Shown here piece after piece: positions 1 through 11,389 of a stretch of 34,033 nucleotides of DNA. The stretch is taken from assembly GCA_001687465.1 (NCBI GenBank), contig LVLI01000149.1, positions 1-34,033 of the forward strand, given 5' to 3'. Numbering within the stretch: the stretch's first letter is position 1; each line of letters starts with the position of its first letter. This DNA is from Halocafeteria seosinensis (lineage: Eukaryota > Sar > Bigyra > Bicosoecida). The notes under the pieces were generated by a model. It worked only from the letters and a program-made list of their open reading frames with translations, searched no databases and was not told the DNA's origin. The translations under genes were made by a program, and so were the position numbers.

Positions 1-1728
1 CCAGTGCTGTGTTCCCTCACGGCGCATGTCAGCAAGGCTGCAGGAACAGCGGGCCCGTCGCTGCTTAACACGGGCGCATACCGCTCCTCGTTAAGAGGAT
101 GTGGTCAACTTCCCGGCCGGTGGGCTATCTGTCACATTTGTGTGTGTGTAACGTTGTACCTAGGTTGCACAAAGAACAGTTCCGGTAAGACCAATATCAA
201 TGCACATCTAAAACATGAGAATATCCAATGGTTTCCAATCTAAAAAGGTTTTACTGATTTTTACTGATAGCCCCAGTACATGGAGTATCCCTGCGGCACG
301 CAAGTTGACGCAACTCTCTGGAAAATATAGGTAGTCCCCCACTTGGTGGGCTGGGACCATCGGGTGTCACATCATGGCTTATGAGTGACTCCTGGACTCA
401 GCATAAAGTTATCCGCTATTCGAAAGCCCTACCTTTTTGTAGTTACCGTACCAGGGAAGCCAAAGAGAGACGAATGGTCAAAGGTGGTACTCCTGAATGG
501 GACTCCTGGTAACTGATTCTTGTGAAGTTATGCGCTATCCAAAGGAATCCAATGGTACTCTCCTGGAAACTGATTCTTGTGAAGTTGTACGGCTGCAAGC
601 AGTGCAAGGTACTCCCTGGGCACTGCGCAGCTAGTAGCTCCTCCTCGATCTGAGTCCCGGTTCGCTTCCCTCAACTGAGTGACTCTGAGTCCTCAGCTTA
701 GTCGGCTCACTGCGGCCAACTGAGTCTGAGTCTTCCAGGTCAGTAAAACTCGTTCTGCCAGGGTACTCTCACTCCGGGAGAAAAAAAAGTTTCTCCTCCG
801 GAGGTACTCTTGCTCTTTGGCGTCGGGGAATCAGAGCAACAGCTACAGGACTCAGAGCAACTTGAAGTCGTGCTCCAATCTGTGGTCTGACACAACATCA
901 CTCGGCAATTCTGTATCCATTCCTCTTCCCCGGTTATTTCTCCAATTCAGCATATACTACGTAAGTAGCAGTGGTACCCTCGCAAGTTCCGAGTCAGCTG
1001 AGCGGAGCTGACTACCGATGCACCACGGCAGCACAGATTATACCGCACGATTTCTAACTTAGCGCCGGAGGATTCCATATTGGCAGAGGTTTTGAATCCG
1101 AAGTGTGCACCAGGGCAATTCGCGGTAGTGCGTTGGGTTATATTGTAGAACGGACTTTGCACGTTTTGTGGCCCCCCGTACTACAAAGGCAGAGCTATGA
1201 TGATAGACTTTAATGTTCCAGTTAGTTGTGAATGGTACCTTGTCAATGATATAGCATATACTACCAGTGTGCAAAAGAGGGGGCTTTGGGAATTAGCGAA
1301 TGGTGCGACAAAATGTGACTCTCCATCCGTTACCGGATGCCCCAGAATAGAGGCAGAGATGATGCTTTCGAGACCATCCTAGGAACGCGAAGACTCCGTC
1401 CATGTTGCAGTATAGATGACGTGCTATCGTATGTGCACAGTTTTACAGAAGCCAGGGGAAACCACGTGTTCCGCGCAGTGTGAAGGCGAGGGATGGCAAC
1501 TATACTCGTGCTTCGTACGATTCTCACCTTCTATGGTTATCTGAATGCCAGCACTGAGTGAAATTGCCTTGACTGGTACCCTCGGGCATCACGAGTGAGC
1601 TTATCTGAGGAGAAAACTCGTGCCGGAGGCAGAGAGTCAATCACGTCGATACACACGGCATTGGACGGGCGTATGGAGATTTACGGCAACTGCAGCTTAC
1701 TCGAGTGAGGAACTGTCGAGTGAGATTC
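1..1728. other. gene-free left end with degenerate GAGTC-rich repeats
   Basis: No reading frame here shows a recognisable domain, and short frames overlap on both strands without a coding pattern. Between about 370 and 1010 the words GAGTC, GACTC and GGTACTC recur many times, which looks like an eroded tandem repeat field. Short GT runs occur near 141. The absence of genes is a judgement by eye; a small or very diverged exon could be missed. Confidence 0.5.
504..592. repeat. degenerate direct repeat, about 57-bp period
   Basis: The 19-mer AACTGATTCTTGTGAAGTT occurs exactly at 511-529 and 568-586, each preceded by CTCCTGG. A weaker relative (AAGTTATCCGCTATTCGAAAG) lies near 406-430 and matches AAGTTATGCGCTATCCAAAG after the first copy. 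This gives two good copies and one eroded copy. Confidence 0.7.
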
Positions 1729-1931
1729 AGAGTCACTGAGGATGCGGCGCCGATGCGCACACGGTGGAACTATATGCATGTAGTATACGCCGGTATTTTC
1801 GAAGGAAAGGGTAGAACGGGATCTCAGTCGAGTAGAGTCACTGAGGATGCGGCGCCGATGCGCACACGGTGGAACTACATACATGTAGTACACGCCGGTA
1901 TTTTCGAAGGAAAGGGTAGAACGGGATCTCG
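1729..1931. repeat. 105-bp tandem duplication, open on both strands
   Basis: Unit 1 starts at 1729 and unit 2 at 1834; they are nearly identical through GGGATCTC at the end of each. The unit length is divisible by three. Both strands stay open through both copies, giving a 35-residue peptide repeat on each strand. The array lies just beyond the stop codon of the minus-strand Zn2Cys6 gene at 1948, so it may belong to its 3' untranslated region. Confidence 0.85.
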
Positions 1932-1947
1932 GCAAACCTGGGATGTT

Positions 1948-3075
1948 CTATTTCGTCCCTTCAATACTTATATCTATTGGAACTTCGCGTGTTAGAATGT
2001 TGCCACTTCCATGATTGGTGTTTCTACCTAGGTTATCGTTGGGACTAAGACAATTGGACGAACTGAAGTTACTAGGGGAAGTGGCCGTAAATACACTGGA
2101 GAGCTCCCCATAGCTCGCAATCGACAGGAAACTAGATTCGTCTGCCTCAGCGTCATGTAAGACTTGCATCTCCTTTCCTTGAGGGTTTTCTACTGTTAGA
2201 TCCGCTGTAGGATCATAGTGGGGTGTTCGTCCGCACTGGTCGAACTCCGTCTCCCAGTTCTCATGCATGGGGTGGAACTGCCTGCCGCTTACTGCGCCCT
2301 TCGGGTTGACATCGAAGCCTGTCGTGGATTCTGAAAAACTCCAACTGCCTGGGTGACCACGCTCAACATTCTTATGTTTTGGGTGTAGATTCGCCCTTGT
2401 AGAATGGGTGTACGCTGGACCCGACCAGTGCCTTGTCGGTTGTGGTGCTTGACTGCCGCAATAGCTGGAAACAGTGTCGGACATGGGATAGATTGAACTT
2501 GCTTCTCGATTAGTACTCCCACTCATTCCCCCTTGCATACCATGAGAACGCAGACCAGTTTCACCTGAAAAGAGTTGTGCTTTTGGCGATGGACTCAAAC
2601 GGTGTAACCAGTCGTCAGAGAATAATCCCTCCGCTGATCCCAGGGGAGTGTACGCCTCCTCCAGCGAGGGAAGCCTGGTATTATAGTCAAATTGGCCTGT
2701 TTGGTTTTGTGAAGAAGTTCCCGTCGGATCACTTGAATTACTTTCAAGGACTATGTCGACTAGGGAAGGGCCAGCTCTTTGGATGATAAATCGTTCTGTT
2801 GAAGCCGCCCGCTTGCCTAAATGAGTTTTGGTATCCGTGTCTACACATTCACTGATTCTTTGTTTCTGTACACATCTCTGCATTTTCACAGAGAAGGACA
2901 ATTGTTCTACACGGTGAGAAGAGAGACGGTGCTGTACTACAGAGAAACGGGAACTTACAGTGCAAGGTCTTTGCCCATCGCACTTGAGTTTTCTCGACGC
3001 ACATGGGGTGCAAGCACGCTTTACTCTACCGAGAAAACGTTTCTTTCTCTTTGGAGGCTCTCCTGAACACTGCAT
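1948..3075 (-). CDS. Zn(II)2Cys6 transcription factor, paralogue 1
   Basis: Predicted nuclear DNA-binding regulator of about 348 residues. Exon 1 is 3075-2959 and exon 2 is 2877-1948, joined over an 81-nt GTAAGT...CAG intron in phase 0. The zinc cluster has Cys22, 25, 32 and 38 in exon 1 and Cys41 and 50 in exon 2, spacing C-x2-C-x6-C-x5-C-x2-C-x8-C, with the family-typical KLKCDG core. A basic stretch (KRKKR, residues 9-13) precedes it. The rest is Ser/Thr/Asn-rich with acidic and aromatic patches, as in activation regions; no fungal-type middle homology domain is recognisable. The start chosen is the ATG just before the basic stretch; the frame is also open upstream. The intron has no in-frame stop, so a retained-intron product is possible. 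The target genes are unknown. Confidence 0.85.
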   Translation of the reverse strand: MQCSGEPPKRKKRFLGRVKRACTPCASRKLKCDGQRPCTVSSRFSVVQHRLSSHRVEQLSFSVKMQRCVQKQRISECVDTDTKTHLGKRAASTERFIIQRAGPSLVDIVLESNSSDPTGTSSQNQTGQFDYNTRLPSLEEAYTPLGSAEGLFSDDWLHRLSPSPKAQLFSGETGLRSHGMQGGMSGSTNREASSIYPMSDTVSSYCGSQAPQPTRHWSGPAYTHSTRANLHPKHKNVERGHPGSWSFSESTTGFDVNPKGAVSGRQFHPMHENWETEFDQCGRTPHYDPTADLTVENPQGKEMQVLHDAEADESSFLSIASYGELSSVFTATSPSNFSSSNCLSPNDNLGRNTNHGSGNILTREVPIDISIEGTK

Positions 3076-4333
3076 ATGGTCGAGTAGTTGAAATAGGATA
3101 ACCCAGGTTGTACCGGTAGTTACTGGGCCGACCACGAAGCACCGAAATCGAAGAAGCAACCAGTTTGTGTTCTGTGAACGACAGCCCGGGGAAAAGTCTC
3201 CAATTTACCACCCACAATAGTGTTCCTTCCTGTAACACGACTGGATGGAAGCAACAATCCGAACAGATTTTACTCTATTGCTCGTGTGGGCCTGTCCCCT
3301 TACGTTGAAGATGGGCAGTCTCGGACATCTCACTGAGGTATGGACCGGCTTCTTCTGGCTGCTGGGTTCTTCCGAATTTCATCCCCAACCTCACTGAGTC
3401 TGCATGTTTTGGGCGATCAGTTCGTCCATGGGCGTGAGAACGTGGAATCCCTCACAGAACAGAGAAAGCGATATATACACGGGAAAGTGGCGCGCCCCTC
3501 CTCGGAAGTATGTAACGTGCGCCGGCGACCTCACCTTGTACACTTACCACTAGCAAGCGTCATACAATAACTTGGGGGGTTATCAAAGCATTTCCAATGC
3601 AGTGCCGATGCAAAGTCAAAGCCGGGTACCTCCATGTATCAGTCTTGGAAAACGAAACTACTGGTTCATCGGGGATCGTAACGGGGCGCAAGCCAGTTGA
3701 CAACCCCATCTCCGCTCGGGAGGAGTGAAGGCTTTCGTGGTGGTCCATTGGTGGATGATCGACTTGATTTTGCGATGAAACCTTAGAACAATTCATGTGC
3801 AGAGTAGAAAACGCTGTGTTCGTATGTAGATATGTTATCATTAGTTTGTGACTGCCCGCGATGATTTGCAACGGGAGGCAGTGCGTCTTGCCGAGGGAGT
3901 TATTCGACATATATATGACGGCAATGTTGGGATCACTCGTATTGGCACCTCATACTCGCCATCCATCGTTTAAGAGGAATCCCTGTGGAACGGACGGAGG
4001 AAAATATCATTCCCGCTTGATTTTGTGCATGAGCTTGTTGGACTGCAGGAAGGGTACCGGCTGGTTGTTATCTTCATCACACCGTATACGTGCGTTGCTT
4101 TACAACACTTGTGTAACGAAGTAATTTGCTTGAAACTCCTGGGAGAACAAGAGTAGGCGATGCCACCAGAGTGGTCGCATCAGTCGCTGCCGTAATCTCA
4201 ACTCGCTAACGTGAACTGCAATTGTACGTTAAGGTCAACGGGACTCCGGAACGGCGGAATCTAAGGCAATTTTTTTCGAACTTCATACCCGAAGCTTCCG
4301 GTATTTCTTGCAATTTTTCAGATATAAAAACTC
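3076..4333. other. intergenic, no supported gene
   Basis: About 1.26 kb between two minus-strand Zn2Cys6 genes: the promoter side of paralogue 1 and the 3' flank of paralogue 2. A 116-codon minus frame at 3560-3910 has no recognisable domain and no splice partner. Nothing else stands out. Confidence 0.5.
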
Positions 4334-5394
4334 TTACAGAAGTGCATCTTGGGGTTTCCTCCAACTCGCTTGAGGCTCTTCACACATAGGTGAGCCTTCG
4401 CGATTAGCGGAAGAGGCATCCGACGATCTAGAGGAGCTGTCACTTTGGCCTTCCAAGAAGCTCCGTAATGAAAATGGTAGATCCATACTCTTCGAAGAAT
4501 CATGAAGATTGTCTTGCCCCGGGGTTTGTGATGCGGAACGGTGGTCAATCACGCCACTGGAATTTCGGGCCGTCACTTGCAACGCCTCGCTGGGGCGGAA
4601 CCTGGTGACCGGGCTAGTGTTCCTTATGGAACGACTAGTTGCATAAGTGCCGGATTGGACGCTACAAACGGCATTTCTCGAACTAATTGTCAAATCTATG
4701 CTATCAGATAAAACGGGTTTCGCATGTTGCTTGATCGTGCTCTTCGGGTATGCGAAACTGACTTCCCTTAGCCGATTCTTTCTAGAAGCAGTTAGCTCGA
4801 CTCTCTCCCCTGCAGGAAACTTCCTTTTCAAGCCGAACCGTTGGAAAGTATGCCTTTCTGTTAGTGAGTTAAAGCAAGCAAAGGAGTCATCGTAATCGTT
4901 TCCAATAGTATCCAAACTGCCGGCAGTTCTGCGCCAGGGTGCGGAGCTACTCAGTGTACTATCCTCGGGAAGCATACCCGACACACATGAAGTTGTGCTG
5001 TAGCTGTTGGTACTTGGCATCGTCGATCCGGATATTGTATTGGTACCGAGACTAATTTCATCTGGAATGATCGACGGTTCCTCAAAGTCCGAAGAGTCCA
5101 GCATCCTATCTATAAGCGAATTGCGCGGATGTATGCCAAAGTTCCTTGTGGCTGCTCGCGTTGGTTGGTCCCCTAATCTACTGTCAAAGCACTGTTCTAT
5201 TCGATTTGCTTTTATACATCGCTGTAGTAAACATCATGTCATAAAACATGCACCCAAGGACATCAGCTGACCAAACCAACAATTGTGAGCTGCCTTACCG
5301 TACACGGCCGTATGCTCTCACATTTTTGTTTTCGCAGGGCGCAGGGGCGACAGGCTCTCCTTACTCGTCCTCTAGTACTAGACGCACTAGACAT
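4334..5394 (-). CDS. Zn(II)2Cys6 transcription factor, paralogue 2
   Basis: Predicted nuclear regulator of about 327 residues. Exon 1 (5394-5299, 32 codons) starts MSSASSTRGRVRRAC and holds Cys15, 18, 25 and 31. Exon 2 (5221-4334) begins with Arg-Cys and supplies Cys34 and 43. The intron (5298-5222, GTAAGG...CTACAG, 77 nt) is phase 0 at exactly the same place as in the paralogues at 1948-3075 and 28078-29127. Without the splice only a 256-residue Ser-rich frame is seen and the family cannot be recognised. The C-terminal part is rich in Ser, Thr and Asp/Glu, with a basic patch near the middle. The core reads CALRKQKCESIRPC, so the usual Asp-Gly after the third Cys is Glu-Ser, which may alter DNA contact. 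The target genes are unknown. Confidence 0.82.
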
Positions 5395-5830
5395 CTCTTG
5401 TATTCAATTTATAAGGTGTGAACAACGAAACACGATGTACTGCCGGGGCAATAGTGGATATGCATTTCCCTCGGCCTACTCTGTGCCTTGTATGATCTGG
5501 ATTCATAGCCAGCCACCCGATTATCCATCTGCTCCAGGGACTGCATTGCCTACAGTAAATGCACATAGCTTTAGGAAGATCAAGCCACAGAAACAAGAGC
5601 ATATTACTTAACTGACAGCGTTATCAGCTTGCCGAAAACTCCGCAGGTAGTCCTTGATGAAAGCATTTCGAGCTGACCATGCACTACTGTGTTTCTGTCC
5701 CTAACATATCGTATACCATGTTTTCTTCGTGAGGCAGGCTGAAAAATGGAGGCAATCGTTCTTTCTTGGTTAGCCAGCGGGCCATTCGGGGGGAGAAACC
5801 TCGTAGTCACGTGCCCTACCTCATTGTTCT

Positions 5831-5852
5831 GCGCGCGCGTGTGTGTGTGTGT
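5831..5852. repeat. GC/GT dinucleotide microsatellite
   Basis: Four GC units pass directly into a GT run. Alternating purine-pyrimidine tracts of this kind can take a Z-DNA form; no function is implied. Confidence 0.9.
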
Positions 5853-6151
5853 ATGTTCTGCGTCCCACGAGTTCTGCTAGAGGAAGGAAAGACCCTACTA
5901 CTGGTAAAATGACAAGGATCTCGATTTAAATCCTATCCGCAGAGAAGAATGGGCAAACTTGGGTCTCACTGCCCGTGCTTGGAGTGGTGCACTGCCTCAC
6001 ACGGAAATATCGGCTAACTTTACATGGAAGGTAGAACAGTAGTTGGCGAATGAATTGAGCAAAGAGAGGCGTTACCGAGTTATGATAAACGATATAAACC
6101 ACAGGTGCTTCCTCTTAGCAGAGTTGTAGTGCCGGAACCTGAGCGGAGGAT

Positions 6152-6217
6152 TTATCACCCGCCAATGGCAACATATGTTGCCTGATTATATTTAGATTTT
6201 GGTGTGGCGGGTGATAA
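6152..6217. repeat. nested inverted repeats
   Basis: The outer arms TTATCACCCGCCA (6152-6164) and TGGCGGGTGATAA (6205-6217) are perfect 13-bp complements. Inside them sits the perfect 16-bp palindrome GGCAACATATGTTGCC (6167-6182). The 66-bp unit could be a tiny terminal-inverted-repeat element, a protein-binding site or a structured transcript. No flanking target-site duplication is obvious. Confidence 0.8.
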
Positions 6218-6408
6218 GGATTCGAAATGGAAACGGAGCCGACTTGGCTACATAGATGTCGTAAGCACAATCGGCGTATACCGCAGTCCCGGGAGCTGCA
6301 TCATATTGAAATTAAGAACATAATACGTGGTGCGCGCCAGAAGGGCATTACTTCTCGCCCGGCTTCAAACGAAGTCAAATTCCACCCGGAATTCGAGAAT
6401 GCTGTAGT

Positions 6409-6429
6409 TGTGTGTGTGTGTGTGTGTGT
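6409..6429. repeat. TG microsatellite
   Basis: About ten TG units in a row. Confidence 0.9.
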
Positions 6430-6668
6430 AGTTGTACTGCAGCGCGTACAGCATCTACGGTGCTTTCGAAAATATTCACCAACTGATGCATGTCTTTAGA
6501 TGTCAGTAGCATGGTTCACTGCTTCGAGGGATACTGTGGAGGCAGGTCTCGTCCCGATTGATTACTCAGATTGGTCATCCCTATACCTTCAACAGCACAC
6601 ACATGACACAGTTGAGCACGCAAGTATGCAGAAACGCTAAGGAGCTCATTCACGATACGGGTAGGGAG

Positions 6669-7725
6669 CTAACATGGGCATGCAATGTTTTGCTTATTGC
6701 ACTCCGTGTTCCCAAAGTCGTTATTTGCTGTTGGCGGCAGGTAATTATACATGAATGAAGCAGCTTTCTCCCGGACCGACCGATCCTCTGCAGCCTCCCC
6801 GTCTGCACTATGGAAGTGACCATACTTGGTCCACGGATGGTTTAAGAAATCAGTAGTTGAGCAACGCTCAGAATCATCGATACTCACCATGATATGTGCT
6901 TGAGTAACTCTTGCGGTGACCTAGTACCACCTTATATACCTCTGCTGGTCAATACACTGCAGTTGCATATTATCTAGCTGACCAGTTGTCTGAAGAAACG
7001 AGACAAAGCCTAGATAGCATTGAGAGAAGCTGCGGAAGGACGTGTACCTACCAGCATTACACACAGAAGCGTTCTAAGGCACCAAATATCCCCTTTCTTA
7101 GCTTCCCCGGGAATTTTGCCCTGGAAGATCCTCCTGAGAATTTACTTGGAGACAGACCCCTGGAGGTGCATTCAGTAAGGTTCCTCTCACATGCCGCCTC
7201 TAAATCCCACCATTGGCCGCGGGATTCTTTCGGTCTATGGTTAGAGATGACGCTACTCCCACGTTCCCGTCCACCACCGACCAAGAAATTTTCAAGCTTA
7301 ACATCGTAATGCGCAACACCGCGAGAGTGGGCGAAATGAAGAGCCGCAGCATATCCACCGAAGGTATGATTAAGTTGAAATTGGCCTCTCCATGCGCTTC
7401 TTCGATTTATACCCTTGATTACTTACGACAGACAGATTCTTGCAGTTTCTTCGGGAAGTTTCCCGGCCCTTCGGGGTTCTAGGAGATGGTCAGATTGCGC
7501 CGATTTCGTCTGTATTATCAGGACTTTGTCCAAACAACCCGTTGGATTTATTGCTTCCACTGTTCTTCCAGAAGCAGTGAGTTTGGACTGCCCTCCAGTG
7601 CGGCGGGGAGTTCCACTCTCATTCCTATCCACTGCGAAGCCTCAAGATGCATAGAGAGGGTAATACGGAACCTCCTCTACAGAACTGGATGTGGACCACT
7701 TACAGCCACCGTGGCCAATCTTCTT
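6669..7725 (-). pseudogene. decayed Ser/Thr protein kinase, third family copy
   Basis: Pieces of the kinase family at 9351-10599 and 11390-12762 lie in order on the minus strand but in different frames. From 7725 an acceptor-like CCAG leads into KKIGHGG (glycine loop). Around 7530-7423 a frame reads QTKSAQSDHLLEPRRAGKLP, matching PMELAQSDLLIEIRRVGKLP of the intact copy. Near 7345-7290 is HFAHSRGVAHYDVKLENF, where the catalytic HCDVKPEN has become HYDVKLEN. A shifted frame then gives VRGTLLNAPP (intact: VRGTLLYAAP). The end of the domain, RCSTTDFLNHPW, lies in 6890-6820. Most of the segment between the activation loop and subdomain XI is missing. Frameshifts, stops, the lost DWG and the altered catalytic loop argue against activity. 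Confidence 0.75.
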
Positions 7726-9350
7726 CTGGAATTTTCCAGACGGATGCAATAATCGTAAACCATTCGACTCAAGAAGATGAGACGAACTCACTTTGAAAAA
7801 ATATCTCTGCTCGAAAGCGACATGGATCCTTTTTGCGCCAGACTGGGGAACAGGTCTGAGCCCAGAACTGCGGTCGGACCCGGAAGACTCCAGATGCTGA
7901 GTATATGGTATCCTAACTAAATTGGCTCGGATCCACCGGTTGAAGAGTTCAATACTCCAATCACTGTACCTTTTTTGGGTAACACCAACGAACAAGCATT
8001 GGCTTTTTATTCTCTAGCAGATATCCTACGGCCGTGGCACGAGTCGAAGCTTCTATTTTGAGGACGCAAGCCAGTTGAACTTGACGCCTCCCAGGAGTCC
8101 TAGCTTGTTTGAGGGCTATAGCGCTTTATCCCACGTCCCGTTCACCAGGGTTCCCAATAAGAGGGTTCATTGTAGGTAAAAGTGTGCATCAAATCCGGGA
8201 CTAACATGTTGTAGCGCGATCGTAGACGTGCTTCGAGTTCACGTGCAACGCTTCAGAAAAGCATTCGACGTTGATGTTCAGTTGAAGCTTCCAAAGTTGG
8301 ATATGAATGCATGAACACCAAGTCGACCATGAAATTGCAATGGAGCTGAGGCCAAATTCAATGGGGTGCCCTAGATTGATTCTGTGTGCTGAGCTGCGTT
8401 GGCGGGTCATTGTACTGTACCTGTATTTCTGACTCACCAGCTATGGAGGGATGATATTCTTGGAGATAAGTGCTTTTGGTCGTTAGGCTTTCTCCCGTTC
8501 TCTAGATGCAGCTTGATACAGGCATACTGGAAAGTTTTGCCGTCGGAGCTTCATTGATTTGACTGTAGGCTGAGCTAGTAGGCTCCTACGCCAGCAAAAC
8601 CGCTTGACGGCTCCATATTGCAGATCGGCCTGGTAGCTGTAAGTAGCGTCGCTTCCCTTAAATTGGGCATTTCTTTGCTCGTTTCCATCCTGTCCAGGGC
8701 GCGGCAACCGACCAAAACGAAAATAAAAGTAGAGATAGCCCGATTGAAGTTTTCCAAGCCGGTCGAAACGTCCGGGTAGGTTTTCTGACCTTACACGTAG
8801 CATCAGTACATCTCTGTATACATACAGTACCCGAAAGAGTGGCGTAAGGGTGTCGCATGCATACAGACATTACGCAAGAGAGAAGATGAAGCGGAGCAAG
8901 CGTATACCAGGAGAAGGGTTTGGGTTATGTGTGGTATCATGTACATGTACAACACACTGTCGACTCTGGGGGTCACTCACTTAATGCATGGTTGTAGGAT
9001 AGTTTCGTTGTACTTAACGAGCGCCATGCCTGGGAGAGATTCTCTGTCCTTATACGTGACCTTGTTCTGCTTGCGCGGTTTGCCCGCACAAATTATGAGA
9101 GTGCTATCCATAATTCAGATGAATCTCCGGCCACCGGCAGGTCCCATGTGAGTCTCAGTAAAACCTAGCGTTCAAGGTGAAAGCATCGGTACTTTACAGA
9201 GAATAAAACAAGTTGTTTTGCTCGAGAACACCAGCGAAAGACATAATTGTCCATAAGACACTAAGAGGTTATGTGGGCCTGGATCAGAACGCTTCGAATT
9301 GCGTGCCAGTGTGGACAATTCTTCTTCTTTACTCCGGGTTAGCAATATCC
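7726..9350. other. intergenic, no supported gene
   Basis: About 1.6 kb between the kinase pseudogene and the plus-strand kinase. The longest frame, 106 codons on the minus strand at 8483-8803, has no recognisable domain and competes with overlapping frames. The right part must contain the promoter of the kinase starting at 9351. Confidence 0.45.
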
Positions 9351-10599
9351 ATGGAGAGCCTAAGAGACACAACAACGCGCGTTGATATTCAAGTAGGTTG
9401 CTTGCCCTTTGTACATGTCTCCCCTGACTTTGTTTACAAAAGAATCTTGACCCGCAGTGGAAGATTGGTGTGGGCGTATCGGCTGAGGTGTTTTATGGAT
9501 TGCGGGGCGGAAAACCATTGGCTCTTAAAGTTTTTCGCACACTCAGAGAAGCACAGAGTGAAGAAGCGGCAGTACGTTATGGCTTTTGATATCTCTCAGT
9601 ACTGTTTACATTTAACACTGTAGTCACTCCAGCGGAAGCAACTGCACTTCGAATCTTCGTCGGAAACTCAGATTATCCCCTTTATTCTAACAATGGAAAA
9701 ACTATGTACTATCGAAGGAAAGCAGCTACGTCCAATAAAAGGTAATGCAGGAAGCTTGCTGAATATCCCCCTCAATCCTGTGGTCATGCCTATGGAGCTC
9801 GCGCAATCCGATCTATTGACGGAGATTATGCGAGTTGGAGGGTTACCTCAAGATACTGTACGGAAGTGTCTCTTGCAAATCTGCTACGGTATGTCGAAGG
9901 AATGCGTTAATAGCAGCATATACAGGAATTGTAACTGCAATGATAAATGCAGCATTGGATTATGCCCATATGCGAGGGGTAGCGCATTGTGATGTCAAAC
10001 CTGAGAACGTCCTCGTAGGGTTAGACGGACACCTGAGACTCGCAGATTGGGGATCGGCAGTGATCGACTACGACTGCACAAGTGCTGATAATGAACTATG
10101 GAGCTATCGCCTCCGTGGAACAATGCAGTACGCAGCTCCTGAAATCGTCTACCAATACAGTATCCTTGGGAGATCCTCAAACGTTAAATACGTGTGGGAC
10201 GCTAGGAAGGCCGATGTCTGGAATGCCGGCATTCTTATGTATGTGATGCTATCTGGTCGACCACCTTTCCGAAAAGCGTCGCGAAAGGATCCTCTCTTTG
10301 CCAGATTTGTTGAGTCAACAGAACAAGAAGATGCAACAGATATTTTGGAAGCGGAGATGCACGAGCTATACTCGACGTCCTTTCCCAAATGGCCGAAACA
10401 GGATGCCGCTTTTGATTCTACCGATGACGCAAGATTCCAATGGCCAACGTCCAACAGCAATTGTCAGGAGCTATTGCGACGTATACTGAGTGTTAATCCT
10501 CGTAACCGTTGCGACATTCGTTCGATTCTGGAGCATCCTTGGGTGCGGAACCGACCGACAAATTCCGACTACGTGTCAGTAGGCAAAGAAACTGGATAG
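9351..10599 (+). CDS. Ser/Thr protein kinase with HCD/DWG motifs, copy A
   Basis: Predicted 352-residue protein kinase, essentially a bare catalytic domain. Exons: 9351-9392, 9458-9571, 9633-9888 and 9953-10599; all joins keep frame and use GT...AG. Visible features are the glycine loop IGVGVSAEVF (17-26), the ATP lysine in LALK (38), catalytic loop HCDVKPEN (149-156), metal-binding DWG (169-171) in place of DFG, AAPE in place of APE, DVWNAGILMYVMLSGRPPF, and the closing Arg plus LEHPW of subdomain XI. The key Lys and Asp residues are kept, so it is probably catalytic; HRD has become HCD, which may free it from activation-loop phosphorylation. It faces copy B tail to tail, and exon 2 is 114 nt in both. 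The start ATG was chosen because its short exon splices in phase onto the glycine loop. Substrate and pathway are unknown. Confidence 0.85.
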
Positions 10600-11389
10600 T
10601 TGATTCTGGAGCATGGACATTTCCAACAACGGAGTCTTTAAACGAGCTCAGCTGCAGTTGCAATTGCAATCGACGATGTTGAACGGCTAGCTCTCAGACG
10701 TGGCCAAGATGATCCTGAACCGAACATGCTGCACACCCTAATGTTTCTGAAATGGGGATTACTAATACGTACAATACCATCCCCAAATTTCAGATGTCTA
10801 CCTCTCTTTCCAAAGCTACATCACTAGTGTGCATGACCCCGAAAGACCACTGGATTCATGCTGCGGTACTACCCTCACATGTATCTGATGTATTCCTGTG
10901 TCAATCAAGCATCAGGCTGTGTTTCCGTACCTACGTACGGTACAACATTTGTCCATGTATCGGCTGAATGCCACTGAACGTTCCGCGTGTGGATCTATCG
11001 AGAATGGGAAGATACGAGGTTTGTGGATCGCGTCATTAGCGTGGAGTCCGTGAAATCTTTTGCCATGCTGCTGCTGCCTGTGTAGCCCCGTAAAGAAACC
11101 TTGGAGAAGATAATTGGTCACGGCTGCGAAGTCAAGGCATACTGTGCTGTCAAAATTAGCAAACCCCCATTCGGTGAAATGCTCTCCCATTGTGGAAGCT
11201 GCTACGGATGACTGGGATGAACTATATATATCCCGTACGTTGTTTGCACTGGGTCCGGGATGGTGTTAGTGGCGGTTCATTTAATTACTTAAACCAATTT
11301 ACTTGACTGACTGGGGACAGCATTATGCATTTAATAAAAACTAGTTTTCAACGAATTACGTGCTCCCCACTTTCTGAAGGAGCTGCATA
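10600..11389. other. spacer between convergent kinase genes
   Basis: About 790 bp holding the 3' ends of both kinase transcripts. No domain-bearing frame was seen. Short matches TGGGGAT and ATCCCCA near 10755-10790 could pair as a small hairpin. Confidence 0.5.

Larger units (their letters stand above)
5395..6668. other. intergenic, microsatellites and hairpins, no supported gene
   Basis: About 1.27 kb upstream of Zn2Cys6 paralogue 2. It contains two GT-type microsatellites and a nested palindrome, listed separately. Plus frames at 5285-5611 and 6227-6499 are not backed by domain or splice evidence; the first overlaps exon 1 of the minus-strand regulator. Confidence 0.5.

Noticed and set aside
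1948-3159. Unspliced 403-codon reading of Zn2Cys6 paralogue 1
   Set aside because: It separates Cys4 from Cys5 by 27 extra residues; removing the GTAAGT...CAG intron restores the exact spacing seen in both paralogues.
3560-3910. 116-codon minus frame between the two Zn2Cys6 genes
   Set aside because: No zinc cluster or other motif, and no neighbouring exon restoring a family.
8483-8803. 106-codon minus frame
   Set aside because: Overlapped by two other minus frames and without domain or family resemblance.
10000-10040. AGGGTTAG near 10018 as an interstitial telomere repeat
   Set aside because: It is a single partial unit inside kinase coding sequence.
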